Below are positions 14,063-22,174 of a stretch of DNA of 27,848 nt, piece by piece (within the stretch, counting starts at the first letter, position 1; each line of letters opens with the position of its first letter). A program made the translations under genes and the position numbers. The DNA is from CAZSAT01 sp964604675 (GTDB taxonomy: Bacteria; Myxococcota_A; UBA796; CAJQPC01), in NCBI GenBank assembly GCA_964604675.1, contig CAZSAT010000091.1, positions 1 through 27,848 of the forward strand, in the 5' to 3' direction. Below the pieces are notes generated by a model that saw nothing but the letters and a program-made list of their open reading frames with translations, did no database searches and was not told the origin of the DNA.

Positions 14063-16671
14063 CACGACCGCACCGGGCGGAACCCGAGGAAGCCACTCCG
14101 GTACCCGGCCTGACCCGCCAGACGCGTGGCCGAGCGGGCGTGCCGCTCCGACCCGTTCCAGCAGCCACCACGAGCGACCCGCCGAACGTCCGACGGGCTG
14201 TCCTCCGCCGGCGGCGCCGGCACCGGCACACGCTCCCCGACCACCGGCACACCGTCGAGCTCGAAGGCATCGGCGCACCAGTCCTGGGCGTTCCCACCCA
14301 GGCCCCGCACGCCGTAGACACTCTCGTCCACGGGGAAGGCCGAGACCGCCTGCGGCTGAGGCCGGGCGGGGAAGCTCTGTCGAACCGCAGCCCACGAGGC
14401 ATCGAAGCGATCCCCCCACGGGAAGGCCCGCCCGTCGACACCGCGCGCGGCCTTCTCCCACTCCAGCTCACCCGGCAGGCGCCACGCCTGGCCGGTGACG
14501 CCCGACCACCAACGGCACCACGCCTGGGCGGCGTTCCAGTCCACCAGCAGCACCGGCCACTCCGGCTGCCAGGCGTCGCCGTCGGCATCGACTCGCAGCT
14601 CGTAGCGGCCGTCGGCGCCGCGGCCGTACACCGGCTCACCGCGCTCGTGCACCTGACCCGGCCGCTCGCGCGGGACGTAGCGGTCGGCGACGTCCCCGTC
14701 GCCCCGCGCGACCAGGTGGTTGAGGAACGCGAGGTAGCGCGCGTTGGTGACCGGGTGCCGCGCCATCACGAAGGTGTCGCACCACAGGCGGCGCCTCGGC
14801 AACGACTCGACGTTGTGCTCGGCGTCGCCAGACCAGAACCAACCGGCGGGCACCACCACCTCGTCTGCTGCGATGGCGTCCTCCAGCGGCAGCTCGATGA
14901 CGGTCGGCTCACGGTCGCCGGGCGCCACGCCGTCCCAGTGCTCGCCGCGACCGATGTGCACCGGGTAGCGCACCTCCGCGCGCCCGGGGTGTCGGAGCAC
15001 GCAGAGGTAGCTCCCGTGGTCGAGGGGGACACGGTCCAGACGTCCGAACCCGAGGGAGCCGTCAAAGGTCGGCACGAGCCTGCGGTGGTGCTGCTGGAAC
15101 CGGTAGAGCAGCACCTCGGTCTCCGGGGCTTCGACCCGGAGGGTCAAGGCACCGACGCCACGGACGTAGGCCGTGGCCCGGCGGTGCACGGGGTGTCGGG
15201 TCGGCAGGGCCGCGAGGTGCTCGTCGAGCGCATGCTCCGCGCGCACGGTGGCCTCGACATCCCGCGCAGCCTCCACGGCCGCGTGGCGCTCGAGCCACCG
15301 CTCGACGAGCGCGGCGTGGGCCTCGGTGAGGTCGGGCACCAACCGGAGCGCCGCATGCAGGCATCGTTCCACCTCGAGCTCGCGTTGGTGGGCATCGCGC
15401 TCGAGCTTGGCCGAGCGGTCCTCCAGGTCCCAGGCGGGCAGCTTGCGATGCTCCGGCTCCCAGGTGCCCACCGAACGAAGCAGGCTGTCCGCCTCCCGCC
15501 TCAACCGCGCCGCCCGGCCCCGAACCTCGAGAAGCTCGGCCTGGCTCGAGCCGGCGCGCTCCACCAGGCTCAGGGCCTGCTCCCGTCGGTGCACGCCGTC
15601 GAGCCAGTCCGCGAGCTCGGCGGCCAGTCCACCACCATCGGCGTAGCGCTCCGCCGGATCGCGGGCCATGGCCCGCTCGCAGGCACGCACGAGATCACCG
15701 GGGAGCGGCGGACCGTCCCGGTCGCCACGCGCGGACTGGGTGGCATCGTCGAAGGTCACCTGCAGGGCGGGCGGAGGCCCGGCCAGGACCTTGTCGACCA
15801 CGGCATCGGCGTCGCGCCCGCCGTAGGGGGGACGGCCCGACAGCACCTCGTAGAGCACGGCTCCCAGCGCATAGACGTCGGCGCGGGCATCCACGCGGTC
15901 GTGCTCGCCCCGTGCCTGCTCGGGCGGCATGTAGGCCGGGGTGCCCGCCACCGCCCCGAGCCGCGTGACGCGCTCGCCGCTCTGCGAGCGTTCTGTCTGG
16001 ACCGCACGCGCGCGCCCGGTAGGCGCGACACCCAGCACCAGGGCGAGCCCCCAGTCCACCACGAGCACCTCGCCGTGCTCGCCCACCATCACGTTGTCCG
16101 GCTTCAGATCCCGGTGCACGACCCCGCGACCGTGGGCGTACGCGACCGCCTCCGCGACCCGCCGCACCGCGTCCACCAGCCGCCGGAAGGTCCACCCCTG
16201 GGCGCCCTCGCGCCAGCGGTCCCGGCTCACGGCATGCACCTCGTCGATCGCTTCGGTGAGGGTGCGCCCGAGAACCTCGCGCATCGTGAAGAAGAGCCGT
16301 CCGTCCGGGAGCACGCCGAGGTCGTGCACCGGCACGATGCCCGGGTGCTGAAGCTGCGCAGAACACTGCGCCTCGCTGACGAAGCGCTCGCGGGCGGCGT
16401 CCTCGTCGCCGTGCGGACGCCGCATGACCTTCATCGCCAGGCTGCGGTTCAACAGGTCGTCCTGCACCCGCCAGACCTCGCCCATGCCACCCGCCCCGAG
16501 GCGCTTCACCTGGGCGTACCGATCGGTCGGCGCGCCGGCCTCGGCTGCGGGCGCTGGCTCGGTTCCCGCGTGCACCGTGAGGATGTCGGCGGCGTCGTCC
16601 CCCAGCTCGAAGGTGCTCGCGCTCCCCGGCCCGACCTCGGTGACAGCGTCGTCGTCGCCGGTCTCGCTCAT
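14062..16671 (-). CDS. Ser/Thr protein kinase fused to an FGE/SUMF1-type domain
   Basis: An 869-residue protein. ATG 16671 is preferred because GGGAGGG lies upstream; frames further up are non-coding. The kinase domain (about 52-355) has glycine loop GAGGMG (59-64), K81, HRDLKPDN (186-193) and PPEQA (249-253). DWG (206-208) replaces DFG, common in myxobacterial and planctomycete kinases. A helical Arg/Glu-rich linker (365-490) precedes a small beta domain (505-600). The C-terminus (605-869) is a formylglycine-generating-enzyme/sulfatase-modifying-factor fold: GWFWSGDAEHN, FVMARHPVTNARYLAFLNH, WRLPGELEWEKAARG, RVARGGCWNG, ending GFRPVR. The two active-site cysteines of true FGE (CxxxxC) are absent; only C837 of RGGCW is present. 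The domain is therefore likely binding rather than catalytic. There is no transmembrane segment. Confidence 0.93.
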   Translation of the reverse strand: MSETGDDDAVTEVGPGSASTFELGDDAADILTVHAGTEPAPAAEAGAPTDRYAQVKRLGAGGMGEVWRVQDDLLNRSLAMKVMRRPHGDEDAARERFVSEAQCSAQLQHPGIVPVHDLGVLPDGRLFFTMREVLGRTLTEAIDEVHAVSRDRWREGAQGWTFRRLVDAVRRVAEAVAYAHGRGVVHRDLKPDNVMVGEHGEVLVVDWGLALVLGVAPTGRARAVQTERSQSGERVTRLGAVAGTPAYMPPEQARGEHDRVDARADVYALGAVLYEVLSGRPPYGGRDADAVVDKVLAGPPPALQVTFDDATQSARGDRDGPPLPGDLVRACERAMARDPAERYADGGGLAAELADWLDGVHRREQALSLVERAGSSQAELLEVRGRAARLRREADSLLRSVGTWEPEHRKLPAWDLEDRSAKLERDAHQRELEVERCLHAALRLVPDLTEAHAALVERWLERHAAVEAARDVEATVRAEHALDEHLAALPTRHPVHRRATAYVRGVGALTLRVEAPETEVLLYRFQQHHRRLVPTFDGSLGFGRLDRVPLDHGSYLCVLRHPGRAEVRYPVHIGRGEHWDGVAPGDREPTVIELPLEDAIAADEVVVPAGWFWSGDAEHNVESLPRRRLWCDTFVMARHPVTNARYLAFLNHLVARGDGDVADRYVPRERPGQVHERGEPVYGRGADGRYELRVDADGDAWQPEWPVLLVDWNAAQAWCRWWSGVTGQAWRLPGELEWEKAARGVDGRAFPWGDRFDASWAAVRQSFPARPQPQAVSAFPVDESVYGVRGLGGNAQDWCADAFELDGVPVVGERVPVPAPPAEDSPSDVRRVARGGCWNGSERHARSATRLAGQAGYRSGFLGFRPVRS

Positions 16672-16792
16672 TGGTGCACCCTCCCGGGCAGCATACCGGG
16701 AACCCGCCCCTCCGGCGGCGCAGCGCTCGACGCCCGGTGTCCCCGCCCCCTGGCTCAGGAGCCGCGCGCGCGGATCCCACATCGCACAACGG

Positions 16793-16812
16793 CCCGGTCC
16801 GATGGGACCGGG
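16793..16812. promoter_or_regulatory. Perfect 8-bp hairpin in the divergent spacer
   Basis: CCCGGTCC (16793-16800), loop GATG, GGACCGGG (16805-16812). It lies between the kinase start (16671) and the beta-helix lipoprotein start (16858), where both promoters must be. It is followed by GGTCACCGGGTGAACC, itself nearly symmetric. It may be an operator for one or both genes; no convincing -10/-35 pair is visible. Confidence 0.35.
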
Positions 16813-16857
16813 TCACCGGGTGAACCCCCGTAGGATAAGCCCCCCCCTGGAGGCTCG

Positions 16858-18291
16858 ATGTCCCGGTTCCACCTGATCTATACGCCCCTGTTGCTCGCCA
16901 CGGCCTGCTCGGGGGGCGAGCCCACCACCGAGGACACGCCCGCTCCCGGTCCCGACGACACCGCAGCGGTGGACGACACGGCCGAGCCGACGGACGACAC
17001 CGACCAGCCCGTCGACGACGACGGTGACGGGTTCGAGGCCGACGAGGACTGCGACGACGACGACCCGTCGATCTACCCGGGGGCCGTCGAGATCTGCGAC
17101 GGTGTCGACCGCGACTGCAACAGCGCGACCACCGGCGACGCAGGCGTGCTGCTGGACGGTCAGTGGGCCTTCGCCACGATCCAGGAAGGGGTCGACGCCG
17201 CAGCAGCCGGGGCCACGCTGGAGGTCTGCGAAGGCACGTACTCGGAGTCCGTCTTCGTCGAGCGCTTCCTGGTCCTGCAGTCGATGGGAGGCTCCAGCGC
17301 GACCTGGATCCAGGCCAGTGGCGGGGGGGCGGCCGTGACCTCCACCGCCCCGAGCCTCACCCTGCGCGGCTTCACGCTCAGCGGAGGCCAGGGCGCCTCC
17401 CTGGACTCGGGCTACACCGCGGGCGGTGGTCTCGCGGCCACCGGAAGCTCCACGCTGCTCGTCGAGGCGAGCGTGCTCTCTGGAAACACCGCAGACTTCG
17501 GAGGCGGCCTGTTCGCCACGGGCTTCAGCAGCGTCACCTTGAACGAGGTGCTCATCGAAGAGAACGCAGCGAGCTACGGCGGCGGCATGTACCTGGGCGA
17601 CGCCAGCACCGTCGCGAGCGGCGTCGAGGTCCGGGGCAACGAGGCGGTGGTCTCGGGCGGCGGGCTCTACCTCGACCTGGCCTCCCTCGAGGGCACGGGC
17701 CTCACCGTGAGCGACAACGCGGCCGACTACCTCGGCGGAGGCGCCTACCTGAACGGGAGCGCAGCCACGGTGGACACCAGCACCTTCGAGCGCAACGACA
17801 GCTCCGGAGGAGGGGCACTCACGGCCTTCGACAGCACCCTCACGCTCGACTCGGTCGACCTGTCGGGCAACACCGCGGACACGAACGCTGCCGGTCTCTA
17901 CCTCTTCAACACCGACGCCACCCTCGAGGGCCTGAGCGCCGAGGAGAACGTGTCGGAGTTCGGGGCCGTGGTGCTGCTCTACGAGTCCGTGGGAGCCGTC
18001 ACGGGAGGCACCTACACCGAGAACGAGGCCACCTACACCGCGGGGGTGTTCCGGGTGGAGGAGGGCTCGACCCTGACCGTCACCGAAGCCTCGGTCTTCG
18101 GCAACCTGGCCGGGTCCAGCGGTGGCGCCGCATCGGTCACCGACGGCACCCTGACCTCCGTGGCCTCGGACTGGGGTGCCGGCGAGGACGACAACACGCC
18201 CGACGACCTGGCCGTGGGCTGGTCGGGGAGCTTCAGCTACGACGGGGTCGCCAGCTTCGCCTGTGCGTCGGACACCGAGACCTGCGACTGA
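16858..18291 (+). CDS. Lipoprotein with MopE-type metal motif and parallel beta-helix
   Basis: A 477-residue protein; ATG 16858 follows TGGAGG by 5 bases. The signal peptide ends in lipobox ATAC (C17). An Asp/Thr/Pro linker leads to one MopE-like motif (about 53-88): DDDGDGFEADEDCDDDDP, then YPGAVEICDGVDRDCN, the calcium- or metal-binding module common in myxobacterial surface proteins. Residues about 105-445 repeat 'GN.A...GGG.y' with 20-25 residue spacing (SGNTADFGGGLF, ENAASYGGGMY, DNAADYLGGGAY, SGNTADTNAAGLY). This is typical of right-handed beta-helices such as Pmp-like and pectate-lyase-like proteins. An outer-surface adhesin or polysaccharide-binding role is inferred. No lyase catalytic set is visible. 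Confidence 0.88.
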   Translation: MSRFHLIYTPLLLATACSGGEPTTEDTPAPGPDDTAAVDDTAEPTDDTDQPVDDDGDGFEADEDCDDDDPSIYPGAVEICDGVDRDCNSATTGDAGVLLDGQWAFATIQEGVDAAAAGATLEVCEGTYSESVFVERFLVLQSMGGSSATWIQASGGGAAVTSTAPSLTLRGFTLSGGQGASLDSGYTAGGGLAATGSSTLLVEASVLSGNTADFGGGLFATGFSSVTLNEVLIEENAASYGGGMYLGDASTVASGVEVRGNEAVVSGGGLYLDLASLEGTGLTVSDNAADYLGGGAYLNGSAATVDTSTFERNDSSGGGALTAFDSTLTLDSVDLSGNTADTNAAGLYLFNTDATLEGLSAEENVSEFGAVVLLYESVGAVTGGTYTENEATYTAGVFRVEEGSTLTVTEASVFGNLAGSSGGAASVTDGTLTSVASDWGAGEDDNTPDDLAVGWSGSFSYDGVASFACASDTETCD

Positions 18292-18336
18292 CGGTTCCGG
18301 GGAGCACGATACGCGTGCAGGCCCCAGGAGCGCCCC

Positions 18337-18513
18337 GTGAGACCCCACCGCCCGCCCCAGACGCCCACCCTGCGCTGGGTCATCTGGCTGGCGGCCTGGA
18401 ACGCGCTGCAGGTGCGAACCGACCACAGCAACCACCAGCTCGATCCGTCGAGCCAGAGCACCTTGCGCTGGCACCACTTCCTGGCCATGAAGGCCGATGC
18501 GCTCGTCGGCTGA
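18337..18513 (+). CDS. Small ORF of 58 residues ahead of the membrane protein
   Basis: GTG 18337 is preceded by AGGAG with a 6-base gap, one of the best ribosome sites in the window. The product is basic at the start (MRPHRPPQTPTLRW), has a Trp-rich hydrophobic helix (WVIWLAAWNAL) and then a polar His/Ser/Gln part. TGA 18511-18513 lies 17 bases inside the next gene, suggesting translational coupling. The product could be a small membrane-associated partner or a leader peptide. No family recognised. Confidence 0.5.
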   Translation: MRPHRPPQTPTLRWVIWLAAWNALQVRTDHSNHQLDPSSQSTLRWHHFLAMKADALVG

Positions 18514-18979
18514 TCCACGCGCGGCCACCTCCTGGCGGATCCTCCGCTGGGTGGTGGGCCTTCAGTTCGTCGCGGCGGGCTGCTTCAGCGCCCTGCAGTG
18601 GCAGGCCACCGTCGACTTCAACGCGCTGCTCGTCGGTCCGACGCTCGCGCCGTCGGCCACGCTGGCCCAGGTCCTGCTCGCGCTGCTCGGCGGTGTGTCG
18701 TGGGTGGGCCACGTCCGCCCTCGATGGGGAGCGATCGCGCTGCTGATCTTCCTCGTCCCCGCCACGATGCGGCACGTGGTGGCGGCCCAGGCCGTCGCCG
18801 ACCTCGCCGCCACGGTCGGCCCCGGGACGGCGCAGGAGGCCCTGGCCGCGCTCGCACGCAGAGGCCAGCTCGCCGCGGTGGCCAAGAACGTGGCGCTCAT
18901 CGGCCTGGCGGTGTTCGTGGCGGTGCGCGGGTCCCTCGGGGAAGCGCCGGAGATCCCCGCTCCGAGCATCCATTCCTGA
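18497..18979 (+). CDS. Four-helix integral membrane protein, DoxX-like in layout
   Basis: A 160-residue protein from ATG 18497. Hydrophobic segments: ILRWVVGLQFVAAGCFSAL, ATLAQVLLALLGGVSWVG, WGAIALLIFLVPATM and VAKNVALIGLAVFVAV. The fourth is preceded by NVAL-type residues as in DoxX/DUF4345-like quinone-associated small membrane proteins. The layout (four helices, about 150 residues, polar loop before the last helix) fits that broad group, but no specific motif proves it. It overlaps the 58-residue ORF upstream and ends 75 bases before the lipoxygenase-like gene. Either it or the lipoxygenase could use a membrane redox or lipid partner; that link is speculative. Confidence 0.72.
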   Translation: MRSSADPRAATSWRILRWVVGLQFVAAGCFSALQWQATVDFNALLVGPTLAPSATLAQVLLALLGGVSWVGHVRPRWGAIALLIFLVPATMRHVVAAQAVADLAATVGPGTAQEALAALARRGQLAAVAKNVALIGLAVFVAVRGSLGEAPEIPAPSIHS

Positions 18980-19054
18980 TCCGAGCACCATCCCCGAACC
19001 CTGCGCCTTGAACGCCAGCGCAGGCGGTCCGATGAGCCTCCGAGGAGGTGCTCC

Positions 19055-20551
19055 GTGTCCAGCCCCCACGGCGGCTTGCCCGCCCCCATCAGCGCGCTCG
19101 AGTTCGGTGAAGACCCCCAGATCGGCTTCCCCACCTTGAAGCGTGTGCCGCGCTTCTCCCGCGCGTGGTGGTCCTACCGGGTGTTCTGGAAGCTGCACTT
19201 CGTCAACCGCGTGTCGCTGCACACCATCGTGATGGGCAAGCTCGGCCGGTGGCTCCGGCGCCTCGGATGGATCGCCCCCCACAAGACCTTCACGCACATC
19301 GACCTGTCCGAGACCGCCCGGCGCTGGCGCGACGACGACTTCTTCGCCGTGCAGCACACCGCCCACCACAACCCCGAGATGATCGAGGCCTGCAGGGCAC
19401 TGCCGGACGACGTGGGCGCTCGGGTGACCGGGCAGCTGCCGGACCTCGCCGGCCGGCTGCGCGAGGGCGAGGTCTTCGTCGTGGACCACCAGCCCACCAT
19501 CGGGCCGTTCATCGACCAGGTGCGTCCGGGTCGCGTGATGAAGGCGTCACGGGCGTGGTTCCTGCGAACGCCCGACAGCGGCCGCGGGAGCAGCTTCCAG
19601 CCCATCGCCATCGAGGCGGCCGGCACGGTCACGCTTCCCGACCAGGGCGAGCGCTGGCAGCTGGCCCGCTGGAACCACCAGCAGTGCAACTTCCTGAACG
19701 CCCAGATCCGCTACCACCTGCTGCTCAACCACACGGTGGTCGAGGTGTTCGCGCTGTCGATGTACCGGCGCCTGGAGGCGGGCCACGCGCTGAGGACCGT
19801 GCTCATGCCCTTCGTGGGCTCCGTGCCCTTCGTGAACAACGGCTTCGGAAAGGAGCTGATCTACGGCCACCTCGTGCGTCACTACGCTCTGAGCCTCGAG
19901 GGCGTGCTCGGCTTCTCCCGCGCCTCGCTGGTCGGTCGCGCCCATGCGTACTTCGACTTCCGCGAAGACCTGGAGCGGCGGGGCATGCGGGACCAGTCCG
20001 GCTACGCCTTCGGCCGGGTGGGGGAGGCCTGGCTCGACTCGCAGGACCAGCACCTCGAGGCCATCCTCGCAGCGATGTACCCCACCGAGGAGCTCTTCCA
20101 GGCCGACGTCTCCGCCCGGCACTGGGCCACCGAGGCCATCGGGCAGCTCGGCTGGGTGCAGACCTTCCCGATGCAAGAATGGAGCCGCTCCATGCTGATG
20201 AAGCTCCTGAGCGGCATCGTGATGAGCTCGAGCTTCCGACACAGCATCTACCATTTCAAGTGTCACGAGCTCCTGGGGCTCAAGGAGAACGCGCCCTTCC
20301 ACCTACGCGCCGGCGGCGCGCTCCCGACCATGGACGAGCAGCAGGAACGCCAGATGGTCGGCTGTGGGCTCGAGTACCCCAACGTGCTCTACGACCTGGG
20401 CCGGTGGTCACCGGGACACGACAGCTCCCTGCACCCGGAGCTGAGCGCGGCCGTGGAGCGGCTCTACGTGGACTTCCACCGCATGACCGCCACCCTGAAG
20501 GCGGCCGAGCCGGACTTCGCGAGCCTCCGGGTCACGACCATGTCGCACTGA
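19055..20551 (+). CDS. Divergent lipoxygenase-like protein lacking one iron-ligand His
   Basis: A 498-residue protein; GTG 19055 follows GAGGAGG at good spacing. The lipoxygenase pattern is clear: RWRDDDFFAVQHTAHHNPEM (90-109, the 'D..F..Q...G.NP..I' block), GEVFVVDH (138-145), PIAIEAAG (183-190), then WQLAR...IRYHLLLNHTVVEVFALSMYRRL (201-240), HALRTVLMPF and FVNNGFGKE. Iron-ligand positions: in an ungapped alignment to the soybean-type motif the second His is H221, with H226 and E230 following, but the first His is A216. The second cluster reads RHSIYHF (H396, H400; H400 fills the usual Asn/His position). The chain ends in His rather than the usual Ile carboxylate ligand. Normal enzymes dioxygenate polyunsaturated fatty acids; with altered ligands this protein may be inactive or chemically different. 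It has no signal peptide. Confidence 0.8.
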   Translation: MSSPHGGLPAPISALEFGEDPQIGFPTLKRVPRFSRAWWSYRVFWKLHFVNRVSLHTIVMGKLGRWLRRLGWIAPHKTFTHIDLSETARRWRDDDFFAVQHTAHHNPEMIEACRALPDDVGARVTGQLPDLAGRLREGEVFVVDHQPTIGPFIDQVRPGRVMKASRAWFLRTPDSGRGSSFQPIAIEAAGTVTLPDQGERWQLARWNHQQCNFLNAQIRYHLLLNHTVVEVFALSMYRRLEAGHALRTVLMPFVGSVPFVNNGFGKELIYGHLVRHYALSLEGVLGFSRASLVGRAHAYFDFREDLERRGMRDQSGYAFGRVGEAWLDSQDQHLEAILAAMYPTEELFQADVSARHWATEAIGQLGWVQTFPMQEWSRSMLMKLLSGIVMSSSFRHSIYHFKCHELLGLKENAPFHLRAGGALPTMDEQQERQMVGCGLEYPNVLYDLGRWSPGHDSSLHPELSAAVERLYVDFHRMTATLKAAEPDFASLRVTTMSH

Positions 20552-20574
20552 CCGGCTCCTGATGGTGGCTCGGC

Positions 20575-21261
20575 TCAGGCCTTCAGGAAGTGGAACGTGC
20601 GGTCCAGCGCCTCCCGGGCGCCGCTCTCGATGACCGCTCCGTGCGCGATCACGATCCGGTCGCAGCCGTGGTCCATGAGCTTCACCAGGCTCGCCCGCGC
20701 CGCCCGGTGGTCCCGGTAGACCACGCGCAGCATGCGCGACCATCCGATCTGGTTCTCGAGCCCCGCGGCCTTCAGGTACAGACGGGTCAGGAAGTGGTCC
20801 GAGGTCGCAAAGTTCTCGGTCAGGTCCGCGCTGACGATGGTGCTCGACGGCCGGTGCACCAGCACCGTCTCCCCCAGCAGGCAGCCATCGATGCCCACCG
20901 GCTGGAGCAGGTCGCCCCAGTCCGGATGCGGCGCCTCCGTGAGCACGTGGTGGAAGCGCAGGTCGGAGCGCTTGGCGTGCAGGTCGGCGGGGCCGTGCAG
21001 CTGGGCGTCCGCGAACGCGGCCACCGCGTCCCCGGCGTACACGTGGTGGTACAGGCTCGGCGCGACCACGTGGGTCACGGTGCCGAGCTCACGCACGGCT
21101 GCGACCAGCGCGGGTGTCATCGCGACCGGGCTGTGGAGCAGCAGACCGCCGTCGGGCAGGCGCACCACCGTCATGCGGCTCCCGAGCTTCAGCCCCAGGT
21201 AGACGTGGTCCGGCTGGTGGGCGACCCAGAGGCCGTCCGTGACTTCGACGAGGGGGTTCAT
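20575..21261 (-). CDS. DUF4336-type protein, metallo-beta-lactamase-like fold
   Basis: A 228-residue protein; ATG 21261 (MNPLVEVTDGLWVA) is preceded by AGGAG at 8 bases. The series matches DUF4336 proteins: GLWVAHQP, SRMTVVRLPDGGLLLHSPVA, THVVAPSLYHHVYAGDAVAA, GETVLVHRPSSTIVSADL and a C-terminal IVIAHGAVIES. These proteins resemble the beta-lactamase-type metallohydrolase fold, with partial metal motifs (here HHVYAGD and HG). Their reaction is not established. No signal peptide, probably cytoplasmic. It converges on the lipoxygenase-like gene with a 23-base gap. Confidence 0.8.
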   Translation of the reverse strand: MNPLVEVTDGLWVAHQPDHVYLGLKLGSRMTVVRLPDGGLLLHSPVAMTPALVAAVRELGTVTHVVAPSLYHHVYAGDAVAAFADAQLHGPADLHAKRSDLRFHHVLTEAPHPDWGDLLQPVGIDGCLLGETVLVHRPSSTIVSADLTENFATSDHFLTRLYLKAAGLENQIGWSRMLRVVYRDHRAARASLVKLMDHGCDRIVIAHGAVIESGAREALDRTFHFLKA

Positions 21262-21330
21262 GGCGGGGGCTCCTGACCTTGCGCGGCTCCACTCTGGCAT
21301 GCGCCACGCGAGCGCGGCGTCCCCACCGCG

Positions 21331-21770
21331 TCACGGACAGCTCGCCAGCTCCTCGATCCATGCCTCCACACGCGCCACCGCGTCTTCATGGACGACGAGG
21401 CTCCCGACCGGCGGCATGCCCGTCACGTCCCGCGTCGCGATCCGCGCGAGGAGCACGGAGCGCCAGGGCTCTCCTGCTGCGACCACCCGAGCCTCAGCGA
21501 GACCGCCGTCCCCGTGCACGGGGGGCTCACACAGTCCGGACGCCTTCATTTCCGTATCAAAGCGAAGCTCGAGTTCCCGTGCACGGTGGTGCCTGGTTGG
21601 TGGCAGGTCGCGTTCTCCGGACGCTCGTCGAGGCCCCACGCTGGCTCCGGCTCGGCGGTCTCCGAGGGCGCGGTCGCACCGGGCGGGTCCGAGTCCACGG
21701 AGACCGGAACAGCGACCGGCTCGGTGCGACACGCCGCGAGCACGAGGAGAATCACGGCCGGTCCGTCCAC
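21331..21770 (-). pseudogene. Sugar-dehydrogenase/cytochrome-type lipoprotein with large internal deletion
   Basis: Two frames hold the two ends of one family. The N-terminal frame (from GTG 21770 or 21755 to a stop at 21546) gives a lipoprotein signal (VILLVLAAC), an acidic linker and GLDERPENATC, the opening typical of myxobacterial PQQ-dependent sugar-dehydrogenase-like proteins. The C-terminal frame (about 21585-21331) gives LELRFDTEMKASGLC, PPVHGDGGLAEARVVAAGEP, TRDVTGMPPVGS and VEAWIEELASCP, the usual end of their cytochrome-like domain. The hundreds of residues between, including the propeller and the CxxCH motif, are missing, and the two frames overlap out of register. It follows the truncated ASST piece (stop at 21776) by a few bases. 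Called a pseudogene; an assembly deletion is the alternative. Confidence 0.65.
21511..21586. repeat. Pair of GTGCAC palindromes
   Basis: CCCGTGCACGGG at 21511-21522 and CCCGTGCACGG at 21576-21586 lie 54 bases apart inside the deleted dehydrogenase gene. Both encode Val-His-Gly in one minus-strand frame (TTVHGNS and PPVHGDG). The second sits at the deletion junction, so a short-repeat-mediated deletion is possible. The same 12-mer occurs at 4381-4392. Confidence 0.45.
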
Positions 21771-21775
21771 AGCCT

Positions 21776-22165
21776 TCAGGGCGCGAGGTCGTACAGGCTG
21801 GCGGGGAAGGCGGTCCGCCGAAGCGACGACCCCTCCGGCCACACCAGCTCCCAGGCCACGCTGCAGTCGGGCGCGTACTCCCGGAAGAGCGCCTCGGGCC
21901 CGTAGTTGAGCAGGGTGTTGCCTCCGGGGAGCCGGTAGGCCTCGCCGGCGTAGCGCACCTCGATGCCGCTCCCACCGCCGCAGCTCCAGATCTCCTCGAG
22001 CTCCTCGGCCTCCTCGTCGAGCCGGTATTCCCGCGCGACGAGGTCGTACTGACCGTCGGCGAAGTGGCTCGAGAGGAGCAGCGTGCCGTCGGGGGTGAGC
22101 CGCGGCCCGTGCTGCTTCCAGAAGGTCTCGGATCCCTTCGCGAAGCCCCAGGTGCCCTCCAGGTT
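21776..22165 (-). pseudogene. C-terminal piece of an arylsulfotransferase-like protein, left copy
   Basis: The minus-strand frame ending at 21776 reads AWGNLEGTWGFAKGSETFWK, QHGPRLTPDGTLLLSS, SCGGGSGIEVRY, LPGGNTLLNYGPEALFREYA and PDCSVAWELVWPEGSS. It is the last ~130 residues of an ASST-type propeller. Upstream (beyond about 22165) the frame is merely antisense to the right-hand copy, so the N-terminal half is gone and no proper start exists. Its nearest relative in the window is the right copy on the opposite strand, with shared TFWKQH, NTLLNYG and YAPDC. Confidence 0.7.
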
Positions 22166-22174
22166 GCCCCAGGC

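Noticed and set aside
12400..16833. 1477-codon plus-strand open frame
   Set aside because: It runs antisense to the ASST-like, BamE-like and kinase-FGE genes. Its product is His/Arg/Val-rich without motifs, typical of the mirror frame in GC-rich coding DNA.
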